Position numbers and translations under genes: made by a program
The notes under the pieces: generated by a model
Databases searched by the model: none
Seen by the model: only the letters and a program-made list of their open reading frames with translations
What the model was told of the DNA's origin: nothing
Assembly (NCBI GenBank): GCA_049647585.1
Contig: JBARXY010000031.1
Coordinates: forward strand, 8,728 to 72,727
Direction of reading: 5' to 3'
Source: JAGQSZ01 sp049647585
Lineage (GTDB): Bacteria > Actinomycetota > Acidimicrobiia > Acidimicrobiales > Microtrichaceae
DNA: 64,000 nt
Part shown: one piece after another, positions 1 to 8,672 of the stretch
Layout: each line of letters starts with the position of its first letter
Position numbering within the stretch: position 1 is the stretch's first letter

Positions 1-1198
1 GGGCGACGGATTGTTCGTCATCGGCGATGTGGCGGTCTGTGTAGAGGTGAAGGGCCGGACGATCGCGGAGGCAGCCCGGCGTGGTGACCTGAAACGTCTC
101 GAGCGCGAGACGAAGGAGGTGTTCGGAGTTGGTGCCGGGCAGGCCCGCCGTCTCGAACAGCTGATCGTGGACAACGGCGGGGTGTGGCGCGAGGACGCAA
201 CCTGGCTCGACCTGAGCGACATCCGGGAAGTTCACACGGTGGTCGTCGGACTCGACACGTTCGGTCCGCTGTCGGTCGCCCTTGGTGATCTCGACACAGC
301 GAACCTCCTCGGCGATGGCACTCCGCCGTGGCTAGCGTCGCTGCACGACTTGGAGGTGATCACTTCGGTGCTCGACCGTCCCTCGGAGTTCCTGCTGTAT
401 CTGCGACGTCGGACCGAGGCGGGGGTCGCGTCCAACTACCGGGCTGTCGACGAGCTCGATCTCTTCATGTTGTTCATGGGCGGAGCGCTCTACGTTGAGC
501 CTGACCCGGACGAGACCTTTCGGGCGCATCCACGCACCTCTCGTCCGACCGCGGAGGACCGTCACCGCCGGGAAGAGCATGCGCAGCCGACGTTCGTTGG
601 TACCCACACTGATGATCTCGACCGGTGGATGTACGGGGTAGAGGGTTCTGCGCCGGAGGCTCCGAAGCCGACGTTCAACATCGATGAGAGCACGGCGCGG
701 CTCGTGGATCTCCTCGCACGTGTCGAGGCCCCGGGCTGGTTCCGCGTCGGTGCTGACCTATTGAACCTGTCGGGGGACGCTCAGCAGAAGGTGACGGGAT
801 ACTTCGACGAGCTCCTCGAAGCAAGCCGTGTCGACGGCGTCTATCACGAGTTCGTAACGGGGTTCCCTGGCTGTTACGGCTACCCGACGTTGTTTGCCGC
901 TGTGACGCCGAGGGGAGGTTCGGCCGACGAGGCCGGAGAGCGACTGAGCCTCTACATGGCAGCGAAGAAGCATCAGCTCCAATCTGACCGAAGTCTGGGG
1001 CTGCTGTTTAATCCCTCTGGGACGTTGTCGGCGGCGTTCTACTTCAACGATCTGCCGGGTGAGAGCGCCGAGCTCGATGAGGTGGGCGCACGGATCGGTC
1101 TCCAGGAGACGTGGAAGAAGCGGGCACCGACGAAGCCGACGGCTCGCGGCCGTAAGAAGAAGGCGGCCAAGCGGAAGAAGCGGCCGCGTCGGGCGTGA
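1..1198 (+). CDS. PD-(D/E)XK nuclease-like protein, 5'-truncated by window edge
   Basis: The reading frame is open from base 2, so the gene starts before the window; the TTG at 11 is only the first possible internal start. The first visible residues (VIGDVAVCVEVKGRTIAEAARRG) have the look of a PD-(D/E)XK nuclease-related core, in which a beta strand ending in E-x-K carries catalytic residues; this is inference from a short stretch. The middle contains no motif I recognise. The C-terminus is a strongly basic Lys/Arg tail (about the last 25 residues), suggesting nucleic acid contact or disorder. No neighbour on the same strand forms an operon with it. Function beyond 'possible nuclease' is not supported. 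Confidence 0.6.
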   Translation, partial: GDGLFVIGDVAVCVEVKGRTIAEAARRGDLKRLERETKEVFGVGAGQARRLEQLIVDNGGVWREDATWLDLSDIREVHTVVVGLDTFGPLSVALGDLDTANLLGDGTPPWLASLHDLEVITSVLDRPSEFLLYLRRRTEAGVASNYRAVDELDLFMLFMGGALYVEPDPDETFRAHPRTSRPTAEDRHRREEHAQPTFVGTHTDDLDRWMYGVEGSAPEAPKPTFNIDESTARLVDLLARVEAPGWFRVGADLLNLSGDAQQKVTGYFDELLEASRVDGVYHEFVTGFPGCYGYPTLFAAVTPRGGSADEAGERLSLYMAAKKHQLQSDRSLGLLFNPSGTLSAAFYFNDLPGESAELDEVGARIGLQETWKKRAPTKPTARGRKKKAAKRKKRPRRA

Positions 1199-1326
1199 CA
1201 TCGTGTGCCCTCGACCGTCGGCCCTGTGTGCCCCCTCCGCCGGCCAGCGGCCTCAGTGCCGGTAGGTCCCGAAATCAATCACCCGCATAGCCGGCGATAT
1301 GGGACAGGTCGTACCTTCCGGCTGCG

Positions 1327-1635
1327 CTACTTCCAGTCGAACGTGTAGCACCAGGTGAGAGCCTGCACCGCAGCTTCCGAGACCTGTGGATGGCGTACAG
1401 CGAACCTGTGAGCAGCCTTGCGGCCCGCTTCAGCCAGGCTCGTCTCATGCAAAGCGGCGTCGGACTCGTAGAAGTCGTCATTGAGACTGCATATCTCGGA
1501 CACCAGTGTGGCTGCCGCCTCTGACCCGAACCTCCGCACGACGCGTTCTTCGTCTCGAACTGGCCACGAGGTTTCGCCGAAGCCGGTCCACAAGACAACG
1601 GCTTCACTCAGCTCATCAGTATTCAGGTCGTCCAT
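1327..1635 (-). CDS. hypothetical protein, 102 aa
   Basis: An acidic, helix-rich 102-residue protein with no signal peptide or membrane segment. It ends in a Trp/Phe-rich C-terminus (WCYTFDWK). I do not recognise the family. It is preferred over the overlapping minus-strand frame because its composition is protein-like (balanced Glu/Asp/Ala/Val) whereas the alternative is Arg/Ser/Pro-rich. It stands alone between a truncated nuclease-like gene and a divergent small gene, in a stretch also rich in toxin-antitoxin genes, so an accessory role is possible but unproven. Confidence 0.5.
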   Translation of the reverse strand: MDDLNTDELSEAVVLWTGFGETSWPVRDEERVVRRFGSEAAATLVSEICSLNDDFYESDAALHETSLAEAGRKAAHRFAVRHPQVSEAAVQALTWCYTFDWK

Positions 1636-1791
1636 CCGGCTTCATCAAAGCACGACTCCACCACCTGGACGTACGCCCTCCATGTGCCACTAGACCCCGA
1701 ACGCGAAGGTCACGGTCCCGGCGGTAGGGGACTTGGTCGGACCGGCTGGGTTGACGACAGGTGGGAAGCTGGCGATGTGGAAGCGCGCATC

Positions 1792-2103
1792 ATGTACATC
1801 GAGTCAAAGGCTGATGGTCTGACGGGTGAGGCCCGTATCGGCCGGGTGACCTTCTCCAAGACCGGAAAGACCATCACGTACAGAGGCCGGTCGTTCCAGA
1901 GCCTGAAGGGCGGGTATAAGGCCAACTACTACGACGTCGAGACGGGCGAGGAGTACTGGATCTCGGGACCCAGGCGCGATGGCGCCGACCGTCTCTACGG
2001 CGAGCGCCTGCCGGTTGAAATCGATGACGACGTACGGGTGGAGTACTGGACCGAGATCCGCAATCGTCCAGAGCTATCCGCCCGGACTGACGCCTGCCTC
2101 TGA
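1792..2103 (+). CDS. small conserved-looking hypothetical protein, 103 aa
   Basis: The ATG at 1792 (MYIESKADG) is chosen because the upstream in-frame extension is Gly/Arg-rich and unlike the rest, while the protein from here on is compact and regular. Segments such as ARIGRVTFSKTGKTITYRG and the C-terminal DVRVEYWTEIR resemble a small bacterial family often found in environmental genomes and sometimes mislabelled as DXP synthase; that similarity is from memory. It is soluble, beta-rich and has no signal peptide. No catalytic motif was identified, and no good Shine-Dalgarno sequence is visible. Confidence 0.6.
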   Translation: MYIESKADGLTGEARIGRVTFSKTGKTITYRGRSFQSLKGGYKANYYDVETGEEYWISGPRRDGADRLYGERLPVEIDDDVRVEYWTEIRNRPELSARTDACL

Positions 2104-2127
2104 CCCGGCGTTCAGGGGCAAGTCGCT

Positions 2128-2400
2128 TCATACGGCTTCGACGATTGATCCGTAACGCTGTTGGGCGGCCTGCGGTGAAGTACCGAGAAGGCTGCCGATC
2201 TTCTGCCACGACGCTCCTGATGCACGCGCTGCGACGACTGCGTCTACGACTCGTTTCTCGCTGCGGGCGCGGTCGAGTGCAGCCCGCTCAAGTATGTATT
2301 CCTCGACGGAACGCTCATCGTCTGCGCTTGGTTCGTAGTTCTCGAATCGTTCGGCAAGTTCTTCGGCGTGGTCGAGAATCTCTTGGATTGTTCGTGGCAT
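2128..2400 (-). CDS. HTH-type small protein, probable antitoxin of a TA pair
   Basis: A 90-residue protein with an acidic helical N-terminus and a C-terminal helix-turn-helix-like segment (ASWQKIGSLLGTSPQAAQQR), typical of small DNA-binding partners. The ATG at 2400 is preferred over the GTG at 2409 because a GAGGTGA ribosome site lies 5 bases before it. It follows the 86-residue toxin-like gene by 5 bases on the same strand, an arrangement expected of a type II toxin-antitoxin operon in which the HTH protein represses the pair. The assignment as antitoxin is inference from size, HTH and coupling. Confidence 0.6.
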   Translation of the reverse strand: MPRTIQEILDHAEELAERFENYEPSADDERSVEEYILERAALDRARSEKRVVDAVVAARASGASWQKIGSLLGTSPQAAQQRYGSIVEAV

Positions 2401-2405
2401 CGCGG

Positions 2406-2666
2406 TCACCTCAGAAACTTCTCGTGGGCCGACATGGCATGGATTATGAACTCGACTCCGTCGCCGATAGCCACTCCAACTTCGAGCATTCGGCCGTTGT
2501 GGTCGGCGCCGACCAGCATGGTCAGGTCGTCGAGGTCGAAGACTCGAATGGGGTGTCGGTAAGCGTGGAGCATGTCGTCATCGGTGATCCCGTGTTTTCG
2601 AGCACTCGCTAAAACCACCGGATCCACGACATCAGTTACCTTGATAGCAGCGGATCCGTCACTCAA
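2406..2666 (-). CDS. BrnT/DUF4258-like small protein, probable toxin
   Basis: This 86-residue protein shows the pattern ARKHGITDDDMLHAYRHPI followed by three beta strands and the end HAMSAHEKFLR, which matches small RelE-fold, BrnT-like proteins in which a late H-A-x-x-A-x-x-K/R stretch forms the likely RNase site. It is upstream of, and almost touches, the HTH gene, consistent with a toxin-antitoxin operon. BrnT toxins normally act as ribonucleases; activity here is inferred. Gene order is toxin first, as in brnTA and higBA. A second pair (vapBC) lies immediately upstream on the same strand. Confidence 0.55.
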   Translation of the reverse strand: MSDGSAAIKVTDVVDPVVLASARKHGITDDDMLHAYRHPIRVFDLDDLTMLVGADHNGRMLEVGVAIGDGVEFIIHAMSAHEKFLR

Positions 2667-2741
2667 AACCGTCCCGTTGACACCGGCAACGGGCGGAGAT
2701 GGTTCCGGTCCTTGAGGGGAAATTACCCGACTAACCGGCGA

Positions 2742-3137
2742 TCAGGGATGCACGATTTCCACCGGGCAGGAGATTGTCGGGGCGGCGGCCAAGCGTCGGT
2801 CAGCTGTGAGCAGGGTGCAGTCGAGCTGTTCGGCGAGTGCGACGTAGACGGCGTCGTATGCCGTCACGTTTGAGCGAAGTTCAAACGCTCGGCGCATCAA
2901 CGGGAGTGTCGGATAGCGGGCGAGATCAAGGTCTTCGAGGTCGTCGATCGCGTCGCTGAATCGTTGATCTGTGAGGTCACCTGAGATCCAGCGCTTGCGG
3001 AGAACCGCAACGGTCTCCACATCGATGAGGTCCGGTGCGGCGAGCCCGCCGGCGGCGAGGCGGCTGCGGGCAGTGGCTCCGTCGTCGCCATCGTCCGCCA
3101 GGGCGTTCGCGAGAACGGACGCGTCCACCACGATCAC
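2742..3137 (-). CDS. vapC: VapC-type PIN-domain toxin
   Basis: A 131-residue PIN domain with the expected acidic residues in order: Asp in VVDASVL near the start, Glu in DVETVAVLRK, Asp in YDAVYVALAE and Asp in LLTADRRLA. These coordinate Mg2+/Mn2+ in PIN ribonucleases that cut tRNA or rRNA. Length is normal for VapC. The GTG start overlaps the stop of the upstream antitoxin gene (GTGA), indicating translational coupling. The protein appears intact, so the pair is probably functional. Its RNA target cannot be told from sequence. Confidence 0.9.
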   Translation of the reverse strand: MIVVDASVLANALADDGDDGATARSRLAAGGLAAPDLIDVETVAVLRKRWISGDLTDQRFSDAIDDLEDLDLARYPTLPLMRRAFELRSNVTAYDAVYVALAEQLDCTLLTADRRLAAAPTISCPVEIVHP

Positions 3138-3364
3138 GAGGCCGGACGCTCACCCTCTAGATCTGCGACCGCGCGCTCAAGGCCAACTCTGCCGCCGCTA
3201 CGGCGCGCGACGCGGGCGAAGAGCTCGTCGGTGGTCGGGCGATCGACCAAGCGGGTGAGTTGGTTCGTCAGGTACTGCTGCAGAGACTGACCCCGCTGCT
3301 CTGCCCGCTGCTGGAGGGCCTTGTGGACGTCTTCAGGTAGATCGCGGACCAGGATGTTCGGCAT
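3134..3364 (-). CDS. vapB: VapB/FitA-like ribbon-helix-helix antitoxin
   Basis: A 76-residue protein that begins MPNILVRDLPEDVHKALQQR, the classic FitA/VapB ribbon-helix-helix start (beta strand then two helices with a conserved R-G-Q-S-L-Q-Q-Y turn), followed by an acidic/Arg tail that would wrap the PIN toxin. The ATG at 3364 is preferred over an in-frame start eight codons earlier because it puts the RHH strand at the N-terminus, as usual. It is the first gene of the pair and overlaps vapC. The family normally represses its own promoter together with the toxin. Confidence 0.88.
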   Translation of the reverse strand: MPNILVRDLPEDVHKALQQRAEQRGQSLQQYLTNQLTRLVDRPTTDELFARVARRSGGRVGLERAVADLEGERPAS

Positions 3365-3495
3365 GCTTTCATTATGTAAGCGTCTCACAATCGGCGCAAG
3401 AGCCGAGCGTCACTAAGTGCCGATCAGAGACATCCGAACATTGCCTGACGCGGCACTAAGCAAGACCCCCCTGATATCTGCGCAAGACTCTCCGG

Positions 3496-4371
3496 GTGCC
3501 TGAACTGCCCGAGGTGGAGACAATCCGTCGACAGCTCGAACCCAGACTTGTCGGAGCCACGATCACGGACTCGTGGACGTTCGGAACTCCCAAGTTCAGC
3601 GACGCCCCTTTGGCTCTGGGGTCCTCGATCAACTCGGTGAGGCGCCTCGGCAAGTACCTACTGATGGGCCTCACATCGGCGACCGGAGGCGAAGCCGGAG
3701 CTGAACCAGTCGAGGAAGGCAGCGAGGCATCGGGACCGACGGAACGAGAGTTGATCGTGCACCTGGGCATGACCGGACGACTGGCCGTGATCGACAGCTC
3801 GGCTGGCGGACCGACAGGGTTCTCCCACATCCGCGCCTCATGGGAACTGACCGGCGACCGGACGCTGGTGTTCGACGACGTCCGTCGCTTCGGTCGGATC
3901 GCTGTCGTTGAATTTGGCGACTATCGATCCTTGCCCACTCTGTTCGCCCTTGGTCCTGAGCCATTCGGAGACTCCTTCACCCCCGAATCGCTGCGCGAGG
4001 CAATCAACGGGTCCCGTCGAGCGATCAAGACCCAGTTGCTCTCGCAACGAGTTGTGGCAGGCGTGGGAAACATCTACGCGGATGAGGCTCTTTGGCTCGC
4101 CGGCGTCCATCCCCGTTCCCAACGATTGACCTGGGCCCAGGCAGTCCTTCTGAGGGACGAAATCCGTAACGTTCTCAGATCCGGTATCGATGACGGTGGT
4201 ACGACATTGCGCAACTACCGCGATGCAGACGGCGGCTCGGGAAGCCACCAGGAGAGACTCCTCTGTTACGGGCGTGCGGGCCAGGACTGCCGCCGTTGCG
4301 GGTCGATTCTTCGACGCATTGTCGTCGACGCCAGATCGACCACTTACTGCCCGGTCTGCCAGCGACGCTGA
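3496..4371 (+). CDS. mutM: formamidopyrimidine-DNA glycosylase (Fpg/MutM)
   Basis: A bifunctional base-excision repair glycosylase/AP lyase that removes 8-oxoguanine and other oxidised purines. The protein begins PELPEVETIRRQLEP, so after Met removal Pro is the Schiff-base nucleophile and Glu the neighbouring acid; a conserved Lys lies in RRLGKYLL (about residue 53). The middle has GVGNIYADEALW, part of the H2TH region. The C-terminal zinc finger is complete (C-Y-G-R ... C-R-R-C, then Y-C-P-V-C-Q-R-R). A GTG start at 3496 is required to keep the N-terminal Pro. A poorly conserved acidic insertion lies around residues 64-80. Length 291 is slightly above the usual 270-290. Confidence 0.95.
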   Translation: MPELPEVETIRRQLEPRLVGATITDSWTFGTPKFSDAPLALGSSINSVRRLGKYLLMGLTSATGGEAGAEPVEEGSEASGPTERELIVHLGMTGRLAVIDSSAGGPTGFSHIRASWELTGDRTLVFDDVRRFGRIAVVEFGDYRSLPTLFALGPEPFGDSFTPESLREAINGSRRAIKTQLLSQRVVAGVGNIYADEALWLAGVHPRSQRLTWAQAVLLRDEIRNVLRSGIDDGGTTLRNYRDADGGSGSHQERLLCYGRAGQDCRRCGSILRRIVVDARSTTYCPVCQRR

Positions 4372-4542
4372 GGCCACTGAGCCACTTAAAGTGCCGCGCC
4401 GGACACGTTCAGTCGTCCACGGGCCGGACCATCCGCCCCCGTCGGACCGGTGACTGCCGCTGACATCGAGGTAGCACGGTGCTAGTGTTGCGATCACGTT
4501 ACGGCCCTTTTCACACGCAATCATCGGGGTAGACCCAGAATC

Positions 4543-5868
4543 GTGAATTCCCAGCAACGAAAAGTCCGCGGAACTTCGGCCTCACGGAAGGCCAGACCTC
4601 GCAACCTCGTGGCTCTGCTCGCAATTGCTGCGACAATTCTTCTTCCGGGGACTCTGACTCCGGCGGGCGCTGCGACCTCGGACAAGAACGGAAGCATCAG
4701 CGATCTGCAACGCGAGCGGCAGAAGGTGCGCCAACAGGCGGCCGCCAAAGCTTCCCAGGTCGACACTCTCAAGGCATCCGACGCAGAGATCACAGCAGCC
4801 CTGCAGGCGCTCGATGTAAACGTCAACGCCCAGCGGGACCGGCTTGAGGAATCGGAGCGGGCAGTTACACAGGCACGAACCGAGCAGGCCGCGGCAGAAG
4901 CTGCCCAAGCAGCGAAACAGAAGGAACTGGACGAACTCGTCGCACAGCTGAAGGAATCCGCTGTCAGCTCCTACATCAGCATGGGCACTGCGGGTGCGGT
5001 CACCGTTAGTTCCGACGATATAAACGACACGGTGAACAAGCGGACCCTCATGTCTGTCAAGGCCAACGAGAGCATCACTCTCACCGAACACTTCCGGTCG
5101 GTTCAGGAAGACCTCGAGACTCAGCGCCAGATCGCCACCGAGGCCCATGCCAAGGCAGAATCCGCCGAAAAGGCAGTTGCTTCTCGCCTCACCCAACTCG
5201 ATGCCGCCTTCAAGGAGCAGCAGAAGTTTGCTGATCAGGTTGATCAGCGCCTCAACGCTGCGCTCGCCGAAGCGGACTCGCTCGCCCAGACCGACGCTTC
5301 ACTCGCCAAAAGCATCTCGTCCAAGCAGGTCGCTCTCGCACGACAACTCGCTGCCCAGCGCGCCGCTGATGAAGCTCGCGCAGCCAGACGATCATCCGGA
5401 AACAGGCCGACCTCGAGCAGTTCGCTCGGTGGTGGAGGCAACTCCGGGGGTGGAGGGGCGATCCCCTCGATCACCGGCAGCGGCGAGATCGTGAACGTCA
5501 ACGGAATCCGTGTCCACCGCTCCATCGCCAACAACTTGGCGAGACTGCTAGCGGCAGCCTCTTCCGACGGCATCCAGCTCAGCGGAGGCGGGTTCCGCGA
5601 TCCGCAGGGACAGATCGCCGTGCGTAAGAGCAACTGCGGGACCAGCAATTACGCGATCTATCAGATGCCTGCATCGTCGTGTCGACCACCCACCGCGCGT
5701 CCGGGCACTTCGATGCATGAGCGCGGCCTGGCCGTCGACTTCACCCAGGGAGGGCGGACTCTCACCCGCAGCAGTTCGGGGTTTGCCTGGATGCGTTCCC
5801 ATGCCGCGGCCTACGGCTTCTACAACCTGCCGTCGGAAGCGTGGCACTGGTCAACCAACGGCAACTGA
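4543..5868 (+). CDS. secreted coiled-coil peptidase with C-terminal M15B (VanY-like) domain
   Basis: A predicted cell-wall hydrolase. The N-terminus has a basic stretch then a hydrophobic segment ending in AGAATS (signal peptide, about residues 20-45). Residues ~50-270 are an Ala/Gln/Glu-rich coiled coil like those of PcsB/RipC-type envelope proteins. A Ser/Gly-rich linker follows (SSSLGGGGNSGGGG). The C-terminal domain has the zinc-peptidase signature TSMHERGLAVDF (His392, Asp399) and a final EAWHW with His435, as in D-alanyl-D-alanine carboxypeptidases of family M15B. Coiled coil plus peptidase suggests regulation by a divisome or FtsEX-type partner, but no such gene is adjacent. It starts 170 bases after mutM, so is separately expressed. 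Confidence 0.85.
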   Translation: MNSQQRKVRGTSASRKARPRNLVALLAIAATILLPGTLTPAGAATSDKNGSISDLQRERQKVRQQAAAKASQVDTLKASDAEITAALQALDVNVNAQRDRLEESERAVTQARTEQAAAEAAQAAKQKELDELVAQLKESAVSSYISMGTAGAVTVSSDDINDTVNKRTLMSVKANESITLTEHFRSVQEDLETQRQIATEAHAKAESAEKAVASRLTQLDAAFKEQQKFADQVDQRLNAALAEADSLAQTDASLAKSISSKQVALARQLAAQRAADEARAARRSSGNRPTSSSSLGGGGNSGGGGAIPSITGSGEIVNVNGIRVHRSIANNLARLLAAASSDGIQLSGGGFRDPQGQIAVRKSNCGTSNYAIYQMPASSCRPPTARPGTSMHERGLAVDFTQGGRTLTRSSSGFAWMRSHAAAYGFYNLPSEAWHWSTNGN

Positions 5869-5875
5869 GTCTGAT

Positions 5876-8293
5876 CTAGTCCCGATCCGGGTCTTGCGAT
5901 CTTTCTCGCTCGCCACCTGGGCCGAAGATCTCTTCGACCAACTCGGCCTCGGCGTAGACGGCCTGATCGCCACCGAGTTCCTTGGCCTTCAGTAGTCCCG
6001 CATCGGCCACACGCAGAATCGACTCTCCGTCGCTTCCTGCGTTGGAGTCGGAGATGCCGAATGAACACGTGAATTCGGGGAGCCGTGACGTCTTGACGGC
6101 GGTTGCCAGAGCCTGTCGCAGACGTCCGATCGCCTCCATCGACGTCTTCACGGACATGTTGGGATAGACGAGTACGAACTCCTCTCCCCCGATCCGGGCG
6201 ACGACATCGTTGCCACGGACGTTGTTCTTCAGAACATCCGAGAAGAGCTTCAGCGCTCTATCGCCAATCTCGTGGCCGTAGCTGTCGTTGAGTCTCTTGA
6301 ACTTGTCGAGGTCGGCAAGAACCATGACGAACGGGGTGTCGCTCTCGATGAGCGACAGGACTTCGCTCTGGAGCATCCGTCGATTCGGAAGACCCGTCAG
6401 TCCGTCGGTCGACGCTTCCTTGCGTGAGCTTTCGAGGGCGCGAAGTGCACTGAGACGGTTTCCGAGTTGGACCGACAGAGTGACAAGCCGTGCCACGATC
6501 TCTTCGCCAGGAGGTCTGAACTCAGGGCCGATCATATGGAAGACGCCGACCGGTCGACCGCCGACCGAGATCGGAACACACACCGCTGAGCAGGGCCCGT
6601 CCGGTCGATCGCGGATCATCGGACACGCGTTGATCGAATTAGAGCTTCTGAAGACGCTCACCTGACCCCGACGCATTGCGATGCATGCAATATTTGCGTC
6701 TACAACCACACTGCCGGGTGTCGGAACGGTCGGATCGTTGGCGACGGAGCGGATCCGATTCGACCCACGATCCGAAATCAACAACTCAACCGGATGATGA
6801 TCGTCATCGACCATACCCAGTGCCCGCTCGATAACCCTGTAGGCATCAAGTTCGTTCTGGGCCTCGTCTAGTGCTTCAAAAATCATGGTGCTGCGCTCGC
6901 CCCACTCCGCCCGGCTGCGCCAGCCCTCGAGTTCGAGCGAAATGGTGTCGAGGCTTTCGTCGATCGAAGCCGCCACACCCCCTAAACCGGCCAGTGAGGA
7001 CGTACCTGACCGAGCCTCATCATCACCCTCGGCCACGCGCCTCACCGCTGTAGCAACAGCTACTGCGGGGGTATCAAATCGGTCGGTCGCACGTTGCCTG
7101 GCCCTGGCCGTCATCACTCCGGCGCCGATCAGACCTGCGACGAATATCGACAACCCAACCAGGTTCCAGGACCTCGATGAAGACTTCAGGTCATCAAGCG
7201 ATGACTTCAGCTCTGATGTGTAATCGTCCAGGTCTGCCTTGGCCGCCGCCCGCGCTGCAGACAGGGCCGATAGCTCGTTCGCGATTGACAGTGGACTTCC
7301 GCCGTCGCTTTGGACAGCCAGGACGGCGGAATCGACAAATGCCTCATGGCTCCGATCGGCTGCGCGAAGCAGGCGAGAGCCATCAACCGATCCGGGGAGC
7401 GGTCCGGGAGAGTTCCCAGTTGCCCTGCCTATCAATCTCGAGACCTCTGCCGGTGTCGCCACCTCCTGCCCCACGCCTGAGGCGACAAGCCCCAACAACC
7501 CCGACCAGACGGCATCACGGTCTGCGGCGACGCTTCGTTCGTGGCTCAACGACGTCACGATTTCGTCCGCCGCCGCGTCCCGAGACTTGGCATAGGCCAA
7601 GGCGGCCGCTGCCACCAGCGAGCCCACAACGAGCACGACCAGCACGGGCGTGAACAGCCGTAGGACCGACCGGGTAACTGCACCGGGCTCGACCGGGTGT
7701 AACTGATGCCTTTGTGCTGTGACGGTTCGCTCCACGGGAGGTGCTACCGCGCCTGCGACAGGCGCTGACCCATCGGGAAGTTCAGCGAGAGCAGGCTGCT
7801 CGTCGGCGGCAGGTTCAGCGGCGGGTCTGACCTCGCCAGCACTTGCCGACTCGTCGGCGAGAGACTCAACAGCTGGACCGGTCTCTCCAGCACTTGCCGA
7901 GTCGGCCGCGGGAGGCTCAGCAGGGTCAACGGCTGTTGTTTCGATTACCTGTCCACCAAAGGGAGTTTCGATTACCTGTCCACCAAAGGGAGGAGGTCGC
8001 GGTGTGGACGTATCAGCGGGATGGGCGCTATCGCCACGGGCCCGATCCGCTGGCTCGTGACCCGGGGTCTCGCTGACCCTGGGAGGAGCAAATGGATTGG
8101 TGCGCAGATCGATTTCCGTGTCGTCGGAGTCTTCAGAGCTCTGGTCCTTTCGGACCTGACCTGCGGCCGCGTGACCGTTGTCGGCGCCGAGCCCGAAGGA
8201 CCCGTGCCCAGTACGCACTTCGTTGACCGACGCAGTGTCGACGTCAGCTTCGTCCGGCTCACTCTCGGATGACAATGGACCGATCTTGGTCAT
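5876..8293 (-). CDS. membrane GAF-GGDEF diguanylate cyclase
   Basis: An 805-residue protein that should make cyclic di-GMP from GTP. Residues 1-205 are long, acidic and low-complexity (cytoplasmic, probably disordered). Two membrane helices (about 212-235 and 365-388) flank an extracytoplasmic helical sensor region. A GAF-like domain (about 475-610) follows, then a GGDEF domain (about 640-790) with the intact active motif RIGGEEF (GGEEF at 702-706). No EAL domain is present, and no obvious RxxD inhibitory site was confirmed. The gene is monocistronic and ends 8 bases from the convergent peptidase gene. Its N-terminal tail contains an exact 9-residue duplication. Confidence 0.88.
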   Translation of the reverse strand: MTKIGPLSSESEPDEADVDTASVNEVRTGHGSFGLGADNGHAAAGQVRKDQSSEDSDDTEIDLRTNPFAPPRVSETPGHEPADRARGDSAHPADTSTPRPPPFGGQVIETPFGGQVIETTAVDPAEPPAADSASAGETGPAVESLADESASAGEVRPAAEPAADEQPALAELPDGSAPVAGAVAPPVERTVTAQRHQLHPVEPGAVTRSVLRLFTPVLVVLVVGSLVAAAALAYAKSRDAAADEIVTSLSHERSVAADRDAVWSGLLGLVASGVGQEVATPAEVSRLIGRATGNSPGPLPGSVDGSRLLRAADRSHEAFVDSAVLAVQSDGGSPLSIANELSALSAARAAAKADLDDYTSELKSSLDDLKSSSRSWNLVGLSIFVAGLIGAGVMTARARQRATDRFDTPAVAVATAVRRVAEGDDEARSGTSSLAGLGGVAASIDESLDTISLELEGWRSRAEWGERSTMIFEALDEAQNELDAYRVIERALGMVDDDHHPVELLISDRGSNRIRSVANDPTVPTPGSVVVDANIACIAMRRGQVSVFRSSNSINACPMIRDRPDGPCSAVCVPISVGGRPVGVFHMIGPEFRPPGEEIVARLVTLSVQLGNRLSALRALESSRKEASTDGLTGLPNRRMLQSEVLSLIESDTPFVMVLADLDKFKRLNDSYGHEIGDRALKLFSDVLKNNVRGNDVVARIGGEEFVLVYPNMSVKTSMEAIGRLRQALATAVKTSRLPEFTCSFGISDSNAGSDGESILRVADAGLLKAKELGGDQAVYAEAELVEEIFGPGGERERSQDPDRD
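7938..7991. repeat. 27-bp exact tandem duplication inside the diguanylate cyclase gene
   Basis: Two identical, adjacent 27-base copies (7938-7964 and 7965-7991). On the coding (minus) strand they add a second copy of the nine-residue unit PFGGQVIET to the disordered N-terminal tail without changing frame. The lack of any mismatch suggests a recent slippage duplication. Confidence 0.95.
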
Positions 8294-8504
8294 TTAGACG
8301 TTCTGCTCCCCAGCATGAGCGCGAGGGTAACAACCCATCAGGACGGGGCAATGCTTTGAGCTGGATCAGGAACTTCTGCTCATCGAACAATCGTTGCACA
8401 ATTCGTATTCTCCTACTGTGAGTGCAGAGAGAATCACTCAGCGTGAGAGTTGACCAGCAATAGTTCCCAATTTCTGACTTCTGCTTGCAGTCCTGTCAGA
8501 CGGG
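8294..8504. other. intergenic region between divergent genes
   Basis: The whole gap between the cyclase start (8293) and the secreted protein start (8673) is about 380 bases. This left part holds AT-richer sequence around 8395-8470 (for example ACAATTCGTATTCTCCTAC) and must contain the divergent promoters, but I could not fix -35/-10 boxes with confidence. No RNA gene or small gene is seen. Confidence 0.4.
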
Positions 8505-8522
8505 AACTACCAAGTGGTAGTT
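8505..8522. promoter_or_regulatory. perfect 8-2-8 inverted repeat upstream of the secreted protein gene
   Basis: AACTACCA-AG-TGGTAGTT is a perfect 18-base palindrome about 150 bases before the start codon at 8673. Its size and symmetry fit a dimeric repressor site; a short transcript hairpin is the alternative. No matching copy was noticed elsewhere in the window, so the cognate factor is unknown. Confidence 0.5.
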
Positions 8523-8672
8523 GCATCTAGCGGACAGTTCCGTTCGATGCAGGGGCGGAACGGTTCGGTTCAACGGCTCTGGACCCATGCCTGCTTTACA
8601 CCGACAGGCCATTCTGTGAATTGGGACTCCCTACGGCGTCCCAGGCGAGACACACAACAAGGGAGAAATCCG

